This document shows positions 27,177 to 36,661 of a stretch of 64,000 bases of DNA, piece after piece. Positions within the stretch are counted from its first letter, which is position 1; each line of letters starts with the position of its first letter. The DNA is taken from contig NZ_BPQG01000011.1 in NCBI RefSeq assembly GCF_022179125.1, forward strand, positions 50,339-114,338. The letters are read 5' to 3'. The DNA is from Methylobacterium cerastii (GTDB lineage Bacteria; Pseudomonadota; Alphaproteobacteria; Rhizobiales; Beijerinckiaceae). The translations under genes and the position numbers were made by a program. The notes beneath the pieces are model-generated. The model ran no database searches and was not told where the DNA came from. It saw nothing but the letters and a program-made list of their open reading frames with translations.

Positions 27177-27707
27177 TCAGGCCTGGAGGCCGGGGAAGGC
27201 CGTGCGCAGGCGGTTCTGCTGTGCCGCGACCGGGCTCTCGACCGCGACCGGCGTCGGGCGGTCGTCCGAGATCAGCCCGTCGAGGTGCAGGATGCGGGCG
27301 TGCAGGCGGCGCGCGCGCAGGATGAGGTTCTGGAGCCGGACCGGCAGCAGCGTGAAGCTCTCGGCCTTCGGCGCCTCGGTCGCGGCGAGCCGCACCCGGT
27401 TCTTCTCCTGCAGGGCCTGGCTTGCGGTCAGCTCGCCCTCGGAGACGGCGCGCTGAACCAGCAACCACGACGCGATCTGCATCAGCAGGGTCGTCAGGCG
27501 CATGCTCTCGGAGGCGTAGGACAAGGTCGCGTCCCGCGAGATCAGGCGCGACTCATCGCGGCCTTCGCCATCGAGGTAGGCGGCCGTCTCCTCCACCAGG
27601 GCCATGCCGTCGTGGAACAGGGTCCGGAAGGCTTCCGAGGTGACGTAGGTGCGGCCGAAGTCGACCCAGTCCTGCTCGTCCCGGAACGTGACGTCGTACC
27701 CGTTCAT
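27177..27707 (-). CDS. rcdA: DUF1465 protein, RcdA-type regulator of CtrA degradation
   Basis: This 176-residue, mostly helical protein matches the DUF1465/RcdA family in length and pattern: FGRTYVTSEAFRTLFHDGMALVEETAAYLDG, then LTTLLMQIASWLLVQRAVSEGE and FTLLPVRLQNLILRARRL. In Caulobacter, RcdA is an adaptor that helps ClpXP degrade CtrA at the cell pole. The role in this organism is inferred. It is monocistronic, with the terminator shared with rpmE just downstream. Confidence 0.85.
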   Translation of the reverse strand: MNGYDVTFRDEQDWVDFGRTYVTSEAFRTLFHDGMALVEETAAYLDGEGRDESRLISRDATLSYASESMRLTTLLMQIASWLLVQRAVSEGELTASQALQEKNRVRLAATEAPKAESFTLLPVRLQNLILRARRLHARILHLDGLISDDRPTPVAVESPVAAQQNRLRTAFPGLQA

Positions 27708-28217
27708 CCTACCTCCTGCGTCGCTGCCGGAGCCGGTGCCGTCCCATCTCGGAACGCGTCCGGCGTCTCAGCGACCCCTGCCGCAATCCTAGCGCCGATC
27801 CGAGAGTCGCGCCGGGACAACCCAACGGTAACGTTAACGGCGCACCCATGCGCCGCCTCACGCCTGCCGAGACCGAAGCGCTCGCGAAGAAGCCTGCGGA
27901 TGGCCACGGCGATAGATGTCGCCCGACATCAAGGCCGAAGCGCGACGCCGCATGAGACGAGGCTGACGAACCCGATATCCGTCGCCACCGCGTCGACGCG
28001 GCCGTCGGGCACGACGCCCATCCGCTCCCCTAAAACGCACCGTTCGCGCTGTGGCGCGTAGGCCGCACGCGCTCGTGATGTGCGCGCTCGCACCGGCGCG
28101 CCACAATATAGCCCTGTCGCCATGGAGTCTTAACCGTACCCGGACACCCTGGGCCCAAGGGAACAGGCGGAACACCGCCGGTTCCACTTCGCCCATCCAT
28201 GGACCAGAGCCACCACG
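27708..28217. other. Intergenic region between divergent rcdA and L,D-transpeptidase
   Basis: This is a 510-bp region without a supportable gene. Short frames in it are arginine-rich shadows. A GTTAAC palindrome sits in GGTAACGTTAACGG (27824-27837), about 120 bp upstream of rcdA. It contains one TTAA half-site, but I do not see a full TTAA-N7-TTAA CtrA box. Promoters for both flanking genes must lie here. Confidence 0.4.
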
Positions 28218-29522
28218 ATGCTCATTCAGGCTACCACCCGCGCCACCCTGAGCCTCGCGCTCCTCGGCACCGTCGCCCTCGCGGCCCCGGCCTCGGCGCG
28301 TGAGGCCGCCGGAGCCGGCTACGCCCAGGCCGAGTGGGCGCAGGACTACGCCTCGCCCGCCGCGATGCAGGTCCAGCGCTCCTCGACTCCGATCCTGTCG
28401 CCGCAGACGGTGGCCACCACCGAGCAGATGGTCGAGCGCTATAAGGAGATCGTCTCCCGCGGCGGCTGGAAGCCGGTGTCCGGCGCCGACCGCCTGCGCA
28501 TCGGCGCCCGCGGCCCGGTCGTCGGGGCGGTGCGTCAGCGCCTGATCGTGACCGGCGACATCGACCCGGTGGCCGGCAATTCCGGCGTGTACGATTCCTA
28601 CGTCGCCGCCGGCGTGAAGCGCTTCCAGGCCCGCCACGGCTTGAGCCAGACCGGCACGATGAGCATGGCGACGCAGCAGGCCATGAACGTGCCGGCCGAC
28701 ATCCGCCTGCGCCAGCTCGAGATCAACGCGGTGCGCCTGCGCTCCTATTCGGGCAACCTCGGCAACCGCTTCGTCATCACGAACATCCCGGCGGCGCTGG
28801 TTCAGACCGTCGAGAACGGCCAGGTCGTGACGCTGCACGCCGCCGGCGTCGGCAAGATCGACCGCCAGTCGCCGATCATGAACACCAAGGCGACGCAGAT
28901 CAACTTCAACCCCTTCTGGACGGTCCCGGCTTCTATCGTGAAGAAGGACCTCATCCCCAAGATGCAGAAGGATCCGAACTACCTCACCGACAACAAGATC
29001 CGCATCTTCACCGGCGAGGCCGAGATCCAGCCGTCGCAGGTGAACTGGAACTCGGACGAGGGCACGCGCTACCGCTACCGCCAGGATTCGGGCGCCGACT
29101 TCAACTCGATGGGCATCGTGCGCATCAACATCCCGAACCCCTACGGCGTGTTCATGCACGACACGAACACCAAGGGCGTGTTCGGCGACGACTTCCGCTT
29201 CATCTCCTCGGGCTGCGTGCGCGTGCAGAACGTGCGCGAGTACATCACGTGGCTGCTGAAGGACACGCCCGGCTGGGGCCGCGAGCAGGTCGAGCAGGCG
29301 ATCGAGAGCGGCAAGCGCGTCGACGCCACGCTGTCGTCGCCGGTGCCGGTCTACTGGACCTACATCACCGCGTGGGCGACGCCGGACGGCCTCGTTCAGT
29401 TCCGCGACGACATCTACAAGCGCGACGGCGTGAACGTGCCCTCGACGATCGGCGCGGCCACCCCGGTCGCCAGCGCCGAGACCGCGCCGCAGAGCTTCGA
29501 GCCCGGCGACGAGGAGAACTAG
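28218..29522 (+). CDS. YkuD-family L,D-transpeptidase with peptidoglycan-binding domain
   Basis: This 434-residue exported enzyme has an N-terminal signal peptide (to about residue 28, ending PASARE). It has a PG_binding_1 domain around 95-150 (LRIGARGPVVGAVRQRL to GTMSMATQQAM) and a YkuD catalytic domain around 185-375. The active-site motif is visible as FMHDTNTKG followed by FRFISSGCVRVQN, with Cys as nucleophile. The large size and domain order match the YcbB/LdtD type, which makes 3-3 peptidoglycan crosslinks or attaches proteins. It is monocistronic, with a hairpin after the stop. Confidence 0.93.
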   Translation: MLIQATTRATLSLALLGTVALAAPASAREAAGAGYAQAEWAQDYASPAAMQVQRSSTPILSPQTVATTEQMVERYKEIVSRGGWKPVSGADRLRIGARGPVVGAVRQRLIVTGDIDPVAGNSGVYDSYVAAGVKRFQARHGLSQTGTMSMATQQAMNVPADIRLRQLEINAVRLRSYSGNLGNRFVITNIPAALVQTVENGQVVTLHAAGVGKIDRQSPIMNTKATQINFNPFWTVPASIVKKDLIPKMQKDPNYLTDNKIRIFTGEAEIQPSQVNWNSDEGTRYRYRQDSGADFNSMGIVRINIPNPYGVFMHDTNTKGVFGDDFRFISSGCVRVQNVREYITWLLKDTPGWGREQVEQAIESGKRVDATLSSPVPVYWTYITAWATPDGLVQFRDDIYKRDGVNVPSTIGAATPVASAETAPQSFEPGDEEN

Positions 29523-29555
29523 GCTCGGTACCATCGGCCCTTCGAGGTTCGCTGA

Positions 29556-29587
29556 AGCGGCCCGCATCCACCCGGATGCGGGCCGCT
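29556..29587 (+). terminator. Hairpin terminator after the L,D-transpeptidase gene
   Basis: AGCGGCCCGCATCC (29556-29569) pairs perfectly with GGATGCGGGCCGCT (29574-29587) across a 4-base loop, 33 bp after the stop. The following sequence is only moderately T-rich, so it may work as a weak intrinsic terminator or 3' stabiliser. Confidence 0.65.
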
Positions 29588-29723
29588 CTCGTTCTCACAC
29601 GCCGCTTCCTCCACACGTGGACGCAGGGACAAATCTTCGGGACGTACAGCCATCGCGCGCGTCCGCATTCTCGCTCAAGTGAGACGACCGAGGCCCCGCG
29701 GCCGTGGAGCGAGAGAACGTCGG

Positions 29724-29909
29724 ATGGAACGCACGGCATCGATCCCCGCCTGGGTCGCGCGACGCGGTTGGAGCCGGCGAAACCCGCACTGGGTGCGGGT
29801 GTGGCTCGACCGCAAGCCGAAGGCCGGTGGCTCCAAACCGAAACCGTCGGAGACGCAGGCCTCGACCGCGACGATCCTGCCGTTCTCGCGGGACAAGGAC
29901 TGGGCTTGA
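29724..29909 (+). CDS. Hypothetical small basic protein (61 residues)
   Basis: An ATG at 29724, preceded by GAGAGAACG, opens a 61-codon frame ending in TGA. The product begins MERTASIPAWVARRGWSRR, is rich in Arg, Trp and Pro at the front and ends ATILPFSRDKDWA. I do not recognise a family. It lies in a 524-bp gap (29523-30046) that otherwise holds only the transpeptidase terminator. The non-random C terminus and the frame length make it plausible, but it may be a chance frame in GC-rich DNA. Confidence 0.35.
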   Translation: MERTASIPAWVARRGWSRRNPHWVRVWLDRKPKAGGSKPKPSETQASTATILPFSRDKDWA

Positions 29910-30046
29910 TCGACGGCGGGCCTCGCGCCACGCGCTGGCGGCACGGCGCGCGTGCGGCCGGGCGGGTGCCGGCCGGCGGCGCCGTCGATTAAGGTTCGCC
30001 GATCCCGGCGGCCCGAAGGTCCAAGACGATTTTCCGCGACGAAACG

Positions 30047-30994
30047 ATGCCTGCCGGCCCGACGCCGCCAGCCGACCCGATGCCCGCAGCGAACGTGGCG
30101 CCCGGACGCGATCGGCGGCGCCTCGTCGGCATCGCGCTGATGTGCGGGACGCTGGCGTTCTTCGCCTGCCTCGACGCGTCGGCGAAGGTGCTGGCCCGGG
30201 CCGGCGTCGACCCGCTGCTCACCACCTTCATGCGCTACTTCGTGAGCGTGGCGCTGATCTCGGTGTTTCTGAACCCGGTGACGACGCCCACGGTGATGCG
30301 CAGCCGCCGCCTCGGCCTGCAGGTGGTGCGCTCGCTGCTGCTGTTCGGCTCGACGGCGCTCAACTTCTTCGCGCTTCGCCACCTCCAGCTCGCCGAGACC
30401 CTATCGATCCAGTTCGCGGCGCCGCTCACCGTGGCTTTGCTCGCCGGCCCGCTGCTCGGCGAGTGGTCGTCCCGCGGACGCCTGGCTGCGATCGCCGTCG
30501 GCTTCCTCGGCGTACTGGTGATCGTGCGTCCCGGGGTCGGCACCGTGCATCCTGCGGTGCTGCTCAGCCTCGGCAACATGCTGTGCTACGCGCTCTACAT
30601 CCTGGCGACGCGCAAACTCGCGGCCCACGATTCGACTGCGACCACGATGGTCTATTCCGGTCTCGCGGGGATCGGCGTGATGACGCCGCTGCTGCCCTGG
30701 ATCTGGACCGAGCCGGCCTCGCTCACGGTGTGGGCGCTGCTCGTCGGGATCGGCCTGTTCGGCACGATCGGGCACTGGCTGCTGATTCTGGCCCATGCGA
30801 GGGCGCCGGCCAACGTGCTCGCGCCGTTCCTCTACACCCAGCTTCTGTGGTCGCTGACCCTCGGCTTCCTGCTGTTCGGCGACGTCCCGAACCGCTGGAC
30901 CGTGCTGGGCGCGGCGATCATCGTCGGATCGGGCCTGTATCTCCTCGCCCACGACGCGATCGCGCAACGAAAAGGGCCGGCCACCCGAAGGTGA
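30047..30994 (+). CDS. EamA/DMT-family transporter, ten membrane helices
   Basis: The 315-residue protein has ten hydrophobic helices in two EamA repeats. The first starts with LVGIALMCGTLAFFACLDASAKVLA. The repeats have internal similarity, as usual for the drug/metabolite transporter superfamily (AETLSIQFAAPLTVALLAGPLLGE, and in the second half APANVLAPFLYTQLLWSLTLGFLLFGDVPN). Such proteins export amino acids, nucleobases or other metabolites. Specificity is unknown. The first 30 residues are proline-rich, and a second ATG at 30080 is an alternative start. Confidence 0.88.
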   Translation: MPAGPTPPADPMPAANVAPGRDRRRLVGIALMCGTLAFFACLDASAKVLARAGVDPLLTTFMRYFVSVALISVFLNPVTTPTVMRSRRLGLQVVRSLLLFGSTALNFFALRHLQLAETLSIQFAAPLTVALLAGPLLGEWSSRGRLAAIAVGFLGVLVIVRPGVGTVHPAVLLSLGNMLCYALYILATRKLAAHDSTATTMVYSGLAGIGVMTPLLPWIWTEPASLTVWALLVGIGLFGTIGHWLLILAHARAPANVLAPFLYTQLLWSLTLGFLLFGDVPNRWTVLGAAIIVGSGLYLLAHDAIAQRKGPATRR

Positions 30995-31001
30995 CCGGCC
31001 C
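30970..31001. terminator. Terminator shared by the EamA gene and the first glycine-zipper gene
   Basis: GGGCCGG-C-CACC (30974-30985) pairs with GGTG-A-CCGGCCC (30990-31001) around a CGAA tetraloop, with one mismatch. The stem overlaps the EamA stop codon. The A-run at 30970-30973 becomes a T-run on the minus strand, so it is a better intrinsic terminator for the leftward gene at 31026-31298 than for EamA. Confidence 0.65.
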
Positions 31002-31025
31002 GTTCGCACGTCGCGCGCTCCGGGC

Positions 31026-31298
31026 TTAGCGGCCCATGCGCTCGCGGCGGTCCATCCGCTCCTCTCGGCGCTCCTCGCGGTCGCGGCGCGACGGATCGGG
31101 ATCGACGCCGAGCACGCCGCCGACGGTCCCGGTCGCCGCGCCGAGGGCGCCGCCGACCACGCCGCCAACCGGACCGGCCGCGCGGTTGCCGTCCTCGACG
31201 CCGCGCTCGGCGCCGCGAACGGTGCCCTGGGCCTGGGCAGCAACCGACAGGGCCAGCGGCGAAAGGATGAGGGTCGTGGCGATGAGCAGTGTCTTCAT
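31026..31298 (-). CDS. Small exported glycine-zipper protein, paralogue 1
   Basis: The 90-residue protein has a signal peptide (MKTLLIATTLILSPLALSVAAQAQ), a glycine-zipper centre (GPVGGVVGGALGAATGTVGGVLGVDP) and a highly charged Arg/Glu tail (REERREERMDRRERMGR). It aligns without gaps over its full 90 residues with the next gene to the right. Glycine zippers usually form membrane-inserting or oligomeric hairpins in envelope proteins. The start at 31298 was set by the signal peptide, as the frame upstream of it is not protein-like. No specific function is known. Confidence 0.72.
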   Translation of the reverse strand: MKTLLIATTLILSPLALSVAAQAQGTVRGAERGVEDGNRAAGPVGGVVGGALGAATGTVGGVLGVDPDPSRRDREERREERMDRRERMGR

Positions 31299-31464
31299 GG
31301 TCTCGAATTCCTTGATCGGGTTGGGTTTCTGTCCCGGCCGCACACCGCGCAGGCCTTGGGCTCGTGAAGTGTCAACGGCCGAAACCGTGAAAGGTCGCAT
31401 TTTCCTAAGCGAGGATCCGGGCCCGGCGTGAACCGGGGCCAGGCCCGGCGCCGTCGCGCTCGTT

Positions 31465-31737
31465 TCAGCGGCGGTGGCGGCGGTGATGCCGGACGGCGCG
31501 GCGCGAGCGCAGGTCGGTGCGGTAGGCGCGGCGGCCGGGATCGATCCCGAGCGCGCCGTTGACCGTTCCGACAGCCCCGCCGACAGCCCCGCCGACGATG
31601 CCGCCCACCGGGCCGCCGACGCGGTCGCCCTCGGCCGCGCCGCGGCGGACGCCGCCGACGAGGCCCTGTGCCTCGACGGGCGCGGCGCCGGCGCAGGCGG
31701 TGAGGGCGAGCGTGGCGGCGATCAGGAGATGTTTCAT
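31465..31737 (-). CDS. Small glycine-zipper lipoprotein candidate, paralogue 2
   Basis: This 90-residue protein is collinear with its left neighbour: MKHLLIAATLALTACAGAAPVEAQG, then GGPVGGIVGGAVGGAVGTVNGALGIDP, then a basic His/Arg tail (RRAVRHHRRHRR). Unlike paralogue 1, it contains a lipobox (LTAC), so it may be a lipoprotein. The tails differ in charge: paralogue 1 is mixed acidic and basic, while this one is purely basic. The two genes are a tandem duplication with a 166-bp gap. The function is unknown, presumably in the envelope. Confidence 0.72.
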   Translation of the reverse strand: MKHLLIAATLALTACAGAAPVEAQGLVGGVRRGAAEGDRVGGPVGGIVGGAVGGAVGTVNGALGIDPGRRAYRTDLRSRRAVRHHRRHRR

Positions 31738-32132
31738 GGCGTTACGTCCCATCCTGTTGTGCTCCGCGGCTCGGACCTGCGCCCGCCGGCGCGGACCGAT
31801 CGCGTGGTCAGGCAACGAACCAGCCGCGATTTGGTGGCAGCATCCCGCAAGGCGTCCCGACGGCGTGGTGAATGCGCAGCCCCGTTCGGACCGCGCGCAT
31901 CCGCTGGCCTCCGCTCGCGCCCGCTGCTAGAACGCGGCCATGCGCTGCGTCCACGCCCCACACGTCCGTCGAATTATGGGCCCGGCCGCCGCGTGAGGTC
32001 CGCGCCCGCGCGGCTGCGCGGAGGCCGGGATCGTCACGGGAGCCGCCGCTTCCATCGCCCCTCGCGCCGTGACATGCGCCGGCCTTCGCAAAGCCCGCAC
32101 GCGCGCCGCCCGTTTCCAGGACGCCCGACCCC
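31738..32132. other. Intergenic region upstream of ileS
   Basis: This 395-bp GC-rich region lies between the divergent glycine-zipper gene and ileS. In many proteobacteria ribF precedes ileS, but no ribF sequence is present here. I see no T-box-like leader, small gene or strong hairpin. Confidence 0.4.
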
Positions 32133-35108
32133 ATGACCGACGAGACCCAAGCCGAAGCCCCGGCCGGCCGCGACTATTCCAAGACCCTCTACCTTCCGCA
32201 GACCGACTTCCCGATGCGGGCCGGCCTGCCGACGCGCGAGCCGCTGCTGCTGGAGCGCTGGAGCGCCACCGACCTCTACGGGCAGCTACGTGCCAACGCC
32301 GCCGGACGCCCGAAATTCGTGCTGCACGACGGGCCGCCCTACGCCAACGGCAACATCCACATCGGCACGGCGCTCAACAAGATCCTCAAGGACGTGATCG
32401 TCCGCTCCATGGGCGGACTCGGCTTCGACGCGAACTACGTGCCGGGCTGGGACTGCCACGGCCTGCCGATCGAGTGGAAGATCGAGGAGCAGTATCGCGC
32501 CAAGGGCCGCAACAAGGACGACGTGCCGGTCATCGAGTTCCGCCAGGAATGCCGGACCTTCGCCGGCCACTGGCTCGACGTGCAGCGAGCGGAGTTCAAG
32601 CGCCTCGGCGTCACCGGCGACTGGGACCATCCCTACGCCACCATGGCCTACCCGGCCGAAGCCGCCATCGCCGCCGAGCTGATCAAGTTCTCGATGAGCG
32701 GCCAGCTCTATCGCGGCTCCAAGCCGGTGATGTGGTCGGTGGTCGAGAAGACCGCGCTGGCCGAGGCCGAGGTCGAGTACGAGGAACACGTCAGCGACAC
32801 CATCTTCGCCGCCTTCCCGATGCGCGCCGGCGCGGCAGCAGACCTCGGCGACGCCCGCGTCGTCATCTGGACGACGACGCCCTGGACCATGCCCGGCAAC
32901 CGCGCCGTCGCCTATTCCAAGCGCGTGGCCTACGGCCTCTACCGGGTGACGGAGGCCGCGGAGGACAACTGGGCCAAGGTCGGCCAGACCTACCTCCTGG
33001 CGGACGGCCTTGCCGCAGGCGTCTTCGAGTCTGCGCGCGTCGCGGCGCATGAGCGCCTGCGCGACGTGACCCCGGCCGAACTCGCCGGCCTCACCCTGTC
33101 CCATCCGCTCGCCGGCCGCGGCTACGATTTCGCCGTGCCGATGCTCGACGGCGACCACGTCACCGACGAGGCCGGCACCGGCTTCGTCCACACCGCGCCG
33201 GGCCACGGCCGCGAGGATTTCGAGGTCTGGATGGCCAACGGCCGCGCGCTCGCCGAGCGCGGCATCGAGACCCGCATCCCCTACACCGTCGACGCCGACG
33301 GCGCGCTCACGAAGGACGCGCCCGGCTTCGAGGGACGGCGCGTCCTCACCGACAAGGGCGAGAAGGGCGACGCCAACAAGGCCGTGATGGCCGCTTTGCA
33401 GGAGGCCGGGACGCTGGTGGCGTCGGGGCGGCTCAAGCACAGCTACCCGCATTCCTGGCGCTCCAAGAAGCCGGTGATCTTCCGCAACACGCCGCAATGG
33501 TTCATCGCCATGGACAAGGCGGTGGACTCGCTCGGCGACCGCACCCTGCGCGAGGTCGCCCTGCAGGCGATCGAGGACACCCAGTGGGTGCCGCCCCAGG
33601 GCAAGAACCGCATCAACGGCATGGTCGGCAACCGGCCCGACTGGGTCGTGTCGCGCCAACGCGCCTGGGGCGTGCCGATCACGGTGTTCGTCAAGAAGGG
33701 CACCGGCGAGGTGCTGCGCGACGACCGCGTGAACGCCCGCATCGTCGCCGCCTTCGCGACTGAGGGCGCCGACGCCTGGTTCACCGACGCCGACGGCGCG
33801 CGCTTCCTCGCCCCCGACCACGACCCGGCAGCCTACGAGAAGGTCACCGACGTCCTCGACGTGTGGTTCGATTCCGGCTCGACGCACGCCTTCGTCCTCG
33901 ACGACCCGGCGGCGTTCCCCGGCCTCGCCAACGTCGTGCGCCGCCGCGACGGCGGGCGGGACACGGTGATGTACCTCGAAGGGTCGGACCAGCACCGCGG
34001 CTGGTTCCAGTCGTCGCTGCTCGAATCCGCCGGCACGCGGGGCCGCGCGCCCTACGACACGGTGCTCACCCACGGCTTCGTCCTCGACGCCAAGGGGCTC
34101 AAGATGTCGAAGTCGAAGGGCAACGTCGTCGCGCCCCAGAGCATCATCAAGGATTCGGGGGCCGACATCCTGCGCCTGTGGGTCGCCGCCTCCGACTACA
34201 CCGACGACCTGCGCATCGGCCCGGAGATCATCAAGACCTTCGCCGAGACCTACCGCAAGCTGCGCAACTCGCTCCGCTGGATGCTCGGCTCCCTCGCTCA
34301 CCGCGTGGCGGGCGACGACGTGCCGTTCGCGGAGATGCCGGAACTCGAGCGCTTCGTGCTCCACCGTCTGCTCGAGCTCGACGGCGAGATCCGCGAGGCC
34401 TACCGCACCTTCGACACCAAGCGCGTGGTCGCGCTGCTGAACGGCTTCATGACCGGCGACCTGTCGTCGTTCTACTTCGACGTGCGCAAGGACGCGCTGT
34501 ATTGCGACCCGGCCTCCTCGGTCACCCGCCGGGCCGCGCTGCAGGTGATCGACGAGGCGTTCCGCCGGGTCGTGATCTGGCTCGCGCCCGTGCTCGCCTT
34601 CACCGCCGAGGAGGCCTGGCTCGACCGGTTCCCATCGGAGACCGGCTCGGTCCACCTGCAGACCCTGCCGGAGACGCCGGCCTCCTGGCGCGACGACGCC
34701 CTCGCCGCGCGTTGGCAGAAGATCCGGCGGGTTCGCCGGGTCGTGACCGGCGCCCTGGAGATCGAGCGCGCGGCCAAGCGCATCGGCGCGAGCCTGGAGG
34801 CGGCGCCCACCGTCTCGATCGCCGAGCCGGAGCTGTTGACGGCCCTCGACGGCGTCGACTTCGCCGACGTCTGCATCACCTCCGCGATCCGGATCGAGGC
34901 CGGGGAGGGCCCCGCCGACGCGTTCCGCCTCGACGACGTCAAGGGCGTCGCCGTGGTCCCGGTGCGCGCCGAGGGCCGCAAGTGCGCCCGCTCCTGGCGC
35001 GTCACGCCGGAAGTCGGCAGCGACCCGGACTACCCGGACGTCACACCCCGCGACGCCCTGGCGCTTCGGGAATGGGATGCGGCGCATCCGGCGGCGAGCG
35101 CGGCGTGA
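32133..35108 (+). CDS. ileS: Isoleucine-tRNA ligase
   Basis: This 991-residue class I aminoacyl-tRNA synthetase charges tRNA-Ile. It shows the HIGH motif as HIGT in [16 protein letters not shown] (residues 68-83) and KMSKS in LKMSKSKGN near residue 657. The editing (CP1) domain contains [14 protein letters not shown] and [15 protein letters not shown], and the tRNA-binding domain follows. The C terminus after GRKCARSW lacks a clear four-cysteine zinc knuckle, as in several alphaproteobacterial enzymes. lspA follows 70 bp later, the usual ileS-lspA order. Confidence 0.97.
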   Translation: MTDETQAEAPAGRDYSKTLYLPQTDFPMRAGLPTREPLLLERWSATDLYGQLRANAAGRPKFVLHDGPPYANGNIHIGTALNKILKDVIVRSMGGLGFDANYVPGWDCHGLPIEWKIEEQYRAKGRNKDDVPVIEFRQECRTFAGHWLDVQRAEFKRLGVTGDWDHPYATMAYPAEAAIAAELIKFSMSGQLYRGSKPVMWSVVEKTALAEAEVEYEEHVSDTIFAAFPMRAGAAADLGDARVVIWTTTPWTMPGNRAVAYSKRVAYGLYRVTEAAEDNWAKVGQTYLLADGLAAGVFESARVAAHERLRDVTPAELAGLTLSHPLAGRGYDFAVPMLDGDHVTDEAGTGFVHTAPGHGREDFEVWMANGRALAERGIETRIPYTVDADGALTKDAPGFEGRRVLTDKGEKGDANKAVMAALQEAGTLVASGRLKHSYPHSWRSKKPVIFRNTPQWFIAMDKAVDSLGDRTLREVALQAIEDTQWVPPQGKNRINGMVGNRPDWVVSRQRAWGVPITVFVKKGTGEVLRDDRVNARIVAAFATEGADAWFTDADGARFLAPDHDPAAYEKVTDVLDVWFDSGSTHAFVLDDPAAFPGLANVVRRRDGGRDTVMYLEGSDQHRGWFQSSLLESAGTRGRAPYDTVLTHGFVLDAKGLKMSKSKGNVVAPQSIIKDSGADILRLWVAASDYTDDLRIGPEIIKTFAETYRKLRNSLRWMLGSLAHRVAGDDVPFAEMPELERFVLHRLLELDGEIREAYRTFDTKRVVALLNGFMTGDLSSFYFDVRKDALYCDPASSVTRRAALQVIDEAFRRVVIWLAPVLAFTAEEAWLDRFPSETGSVHLQTLPETPASWRDDALAARWQKIRRVRRVVTGALEIERAAKRIGASLEAAPTVSIAEPELLTALDGVDFADVCITSAIRIEAGEGPADAFRLDDVKGVAVVPVRAEGRKCARSWRVTPEVGSDPDYPDVTPRDALALREWDAAHPAASAA

Positions 35109-35178
35109 GCGGGACGCGACCGCTTCGTTCCTCTTCCCTCCGTCGGGGAAGGGGAGAGGCTGCGGCGGGAGCCGCACG

Positions 35179-35679
35179 ATGAAGCCCGTTCATCTCGGCC
35201 TCTTCGCCCTCGTCGCGACCCTGGTCCTCGACCAGCTCTCGAAGCTGTCGCTCTACTTCGGCACCGATCTCGTGCTGACCCAGCCCTGGCGCCTCGGACC
35301 CTATGCCGAGTTCGTCGTCGTCTGGAACAGGGGCGTGTCCTACGGACTGTTCCAGCAGGAGGGCGGCGTCGGCCGGTGGTTGCTGGTGGCGTTGTCGCTC
35401 GCTGCCGCCGTGGGCTTGAGCGTGTGGATGACCCGTACGGGGTCGCGCCTGCTGGCGACGGCGCTCGGCCTGATCGCCGGCGGCGCGCTCGGCAACGCGG
35501 TCGACCGGGCGGCCTACGGCGCGGTGTTCGATTTCGTGCACCTGCATGCCGGCGCGTGGTCCTGGTACGTGTTCAACGTCGCCGACGCGGCGATCGTCGC
35601 GGGCGTCGTCGGGTTGATCCTCGACAGCGTGCTGCCGGAACGGCGCGACGGCCTGTCCAGCGAGTCCCCGCCGGCGTGA
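35179..35679 (+). CDS. lspA: Lipoprotein signal peptidase
   Basis: This 166-residue inner-membrane aspartyl peptidase has four membrane helices. It cleaves prolipoproteins ahead of the lipid-modified cysteine. The catalytic aspartates are visible in [20 protein letters not shown] and FNVADAAI, with the N-terminal LDQLSK and the family block [10 protein letters not shown] also present. The ATG at 35179 follows a GGGAG at normal spacing. An in-frame extension to 35077 is just the tail of ileS in another frame. Confidence 0.95.
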   Translation: MKPVHLGLFALVATLVLDQLSKLSLYFGTDLVLTQPWRLGPYAEFVVVWNRGVSYGLFQQEGGVGRWLLVALSLAAAVGLSVWMTRTGSRLLATALGLIAGGALGNAVDRAAYGAVFDFVHLHAGAWSWYVFNVADAAIVAGVVGLILDSVLPERRDGLSSESPPA

Positions 35680-35859
35680 CCGGCCGGCGACGGCGGTGGA
35701 TGCAGGTCGCTTATGGCTGGCCCCGAGCGGTCAAGGCGCCATACGATCGCCGGAAACCGGCTTCAGACCCGAAGCGCCGGATCAGGCCGTCATCCGTGCG
35801 GCCGCTTCGATGAACCCCGGAACGGGGATCGGGCGTCGGTGGGCAAGTTGCGGGGCATC

Positions 35860-36507
35860 ATGATCGGGTACCGGGAGCTCATTCTCATGGCGGCGGCGAT
35901 CGTCCTGCCGTCCGCGGTCCAGGCGCAGGAGCGGGGCGAGCTGCTGCGCAACACGCTGAGCGGCATCGGCCTCCTCGAGAAGCCGCAGGCGCCGATCGAA
36001 TATCGCGAGCGCGCACCTCTGGTGATGCCGCCGCGCCTCGACGGAAAGGCCCTGCCGGCACCGCGCGCCGGCGCATCCTCGTCGCAATGGCCGAAGGAGC
36101 CCGAGGTGGTCGAGCGCGAGCGCGCCGCCGCCGAGCGCCGCGTGCCGAAGGGCAACCAGGCGCAGGGGCGCTACGAGGACAACAACGCGACGCTCTCGGT
36201 CGACGAGATGCGTTCCGGCCGCCGTGCCGACGCCAACGTGACCCGCGAGATCGAGCGCAAGCCCGGCGACAACACCCGGGAGGATTCCTGGGTCAACCCG
36301 CTCGACCTGATCCGCGGGATCGGCAACGAGAAGACCGAGCCGTCGGCGGTCGAGCCATCGCGCGACGTGCTCACCGATCCGCCCAAGGGCTACCGCCAGC
36401 CGCCCAAGAAGATCGTTCGCAACACCACCGACCCGATCAACAACGCCAGCCGCGAGCGCGAAGAATCCGATCCCGGCGCCTACCTGCGCGAGCAGCGTGC
36501 GCGCTGA
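35860..36507 (+). CDS. Periplasmic protein of unknown function (215 residues)
   Basis: The product begins with a signal peptide (ELILMAAAIVLPSAVQA). After cleavage it is hydrophilic and proline/arginine-rich, with no membrane segment. Recognisable pieces are LLRNTLSGIGLLEKP, RERAPLVMPPRL, WVNPLDLIRGI and LTDPPKGYRQPPKKI. It appears conserved between lspA and the M16 peptidases in this group, but I know no function. A GTG at 35839 could add seven residues. It may chaperone or tether the peptidase pair, which is speculation from position only. Confidence 0.75.
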   Translation: MIGYRELILMAAAIVLPSAVQAQERGELLRNTLSGIGLLEKPQAPIEYRERAPLVMPPRLDGKALPAPRAGASSSQWPKEPEVVERERAAAERRVPKGNQAQGRYEDNNATLSVDEMRSGRRADANVTREIERKPGDNTREDSWVNPLDLIRGIGNEKTEPSAVEPSRDVLTDPPKGYRQPPKKIVRNTTDPINNASREREESDPGAYLREQRAR

Positions 36508-36661
36508 GGCGCGGATGTGACACACGGTCGGTCGCCGTTCGGGACGGGACCGGCGCCGGCGCTTCCGGTACGGGAATTGCCGGACGAGACGATGCCGGCG
36601 CGCTGCCCCGCATCGAACCAGAAACGGACGGTCCCTTAAGGGCCGCACGAGGGAAGACGGT

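Noticed and set aside
27824-27837. CtrA box upstream of rcdA
   Set aside because: Only one TTAA half-site is visible. The full TTAA-N7-TTAA pattern is not met.
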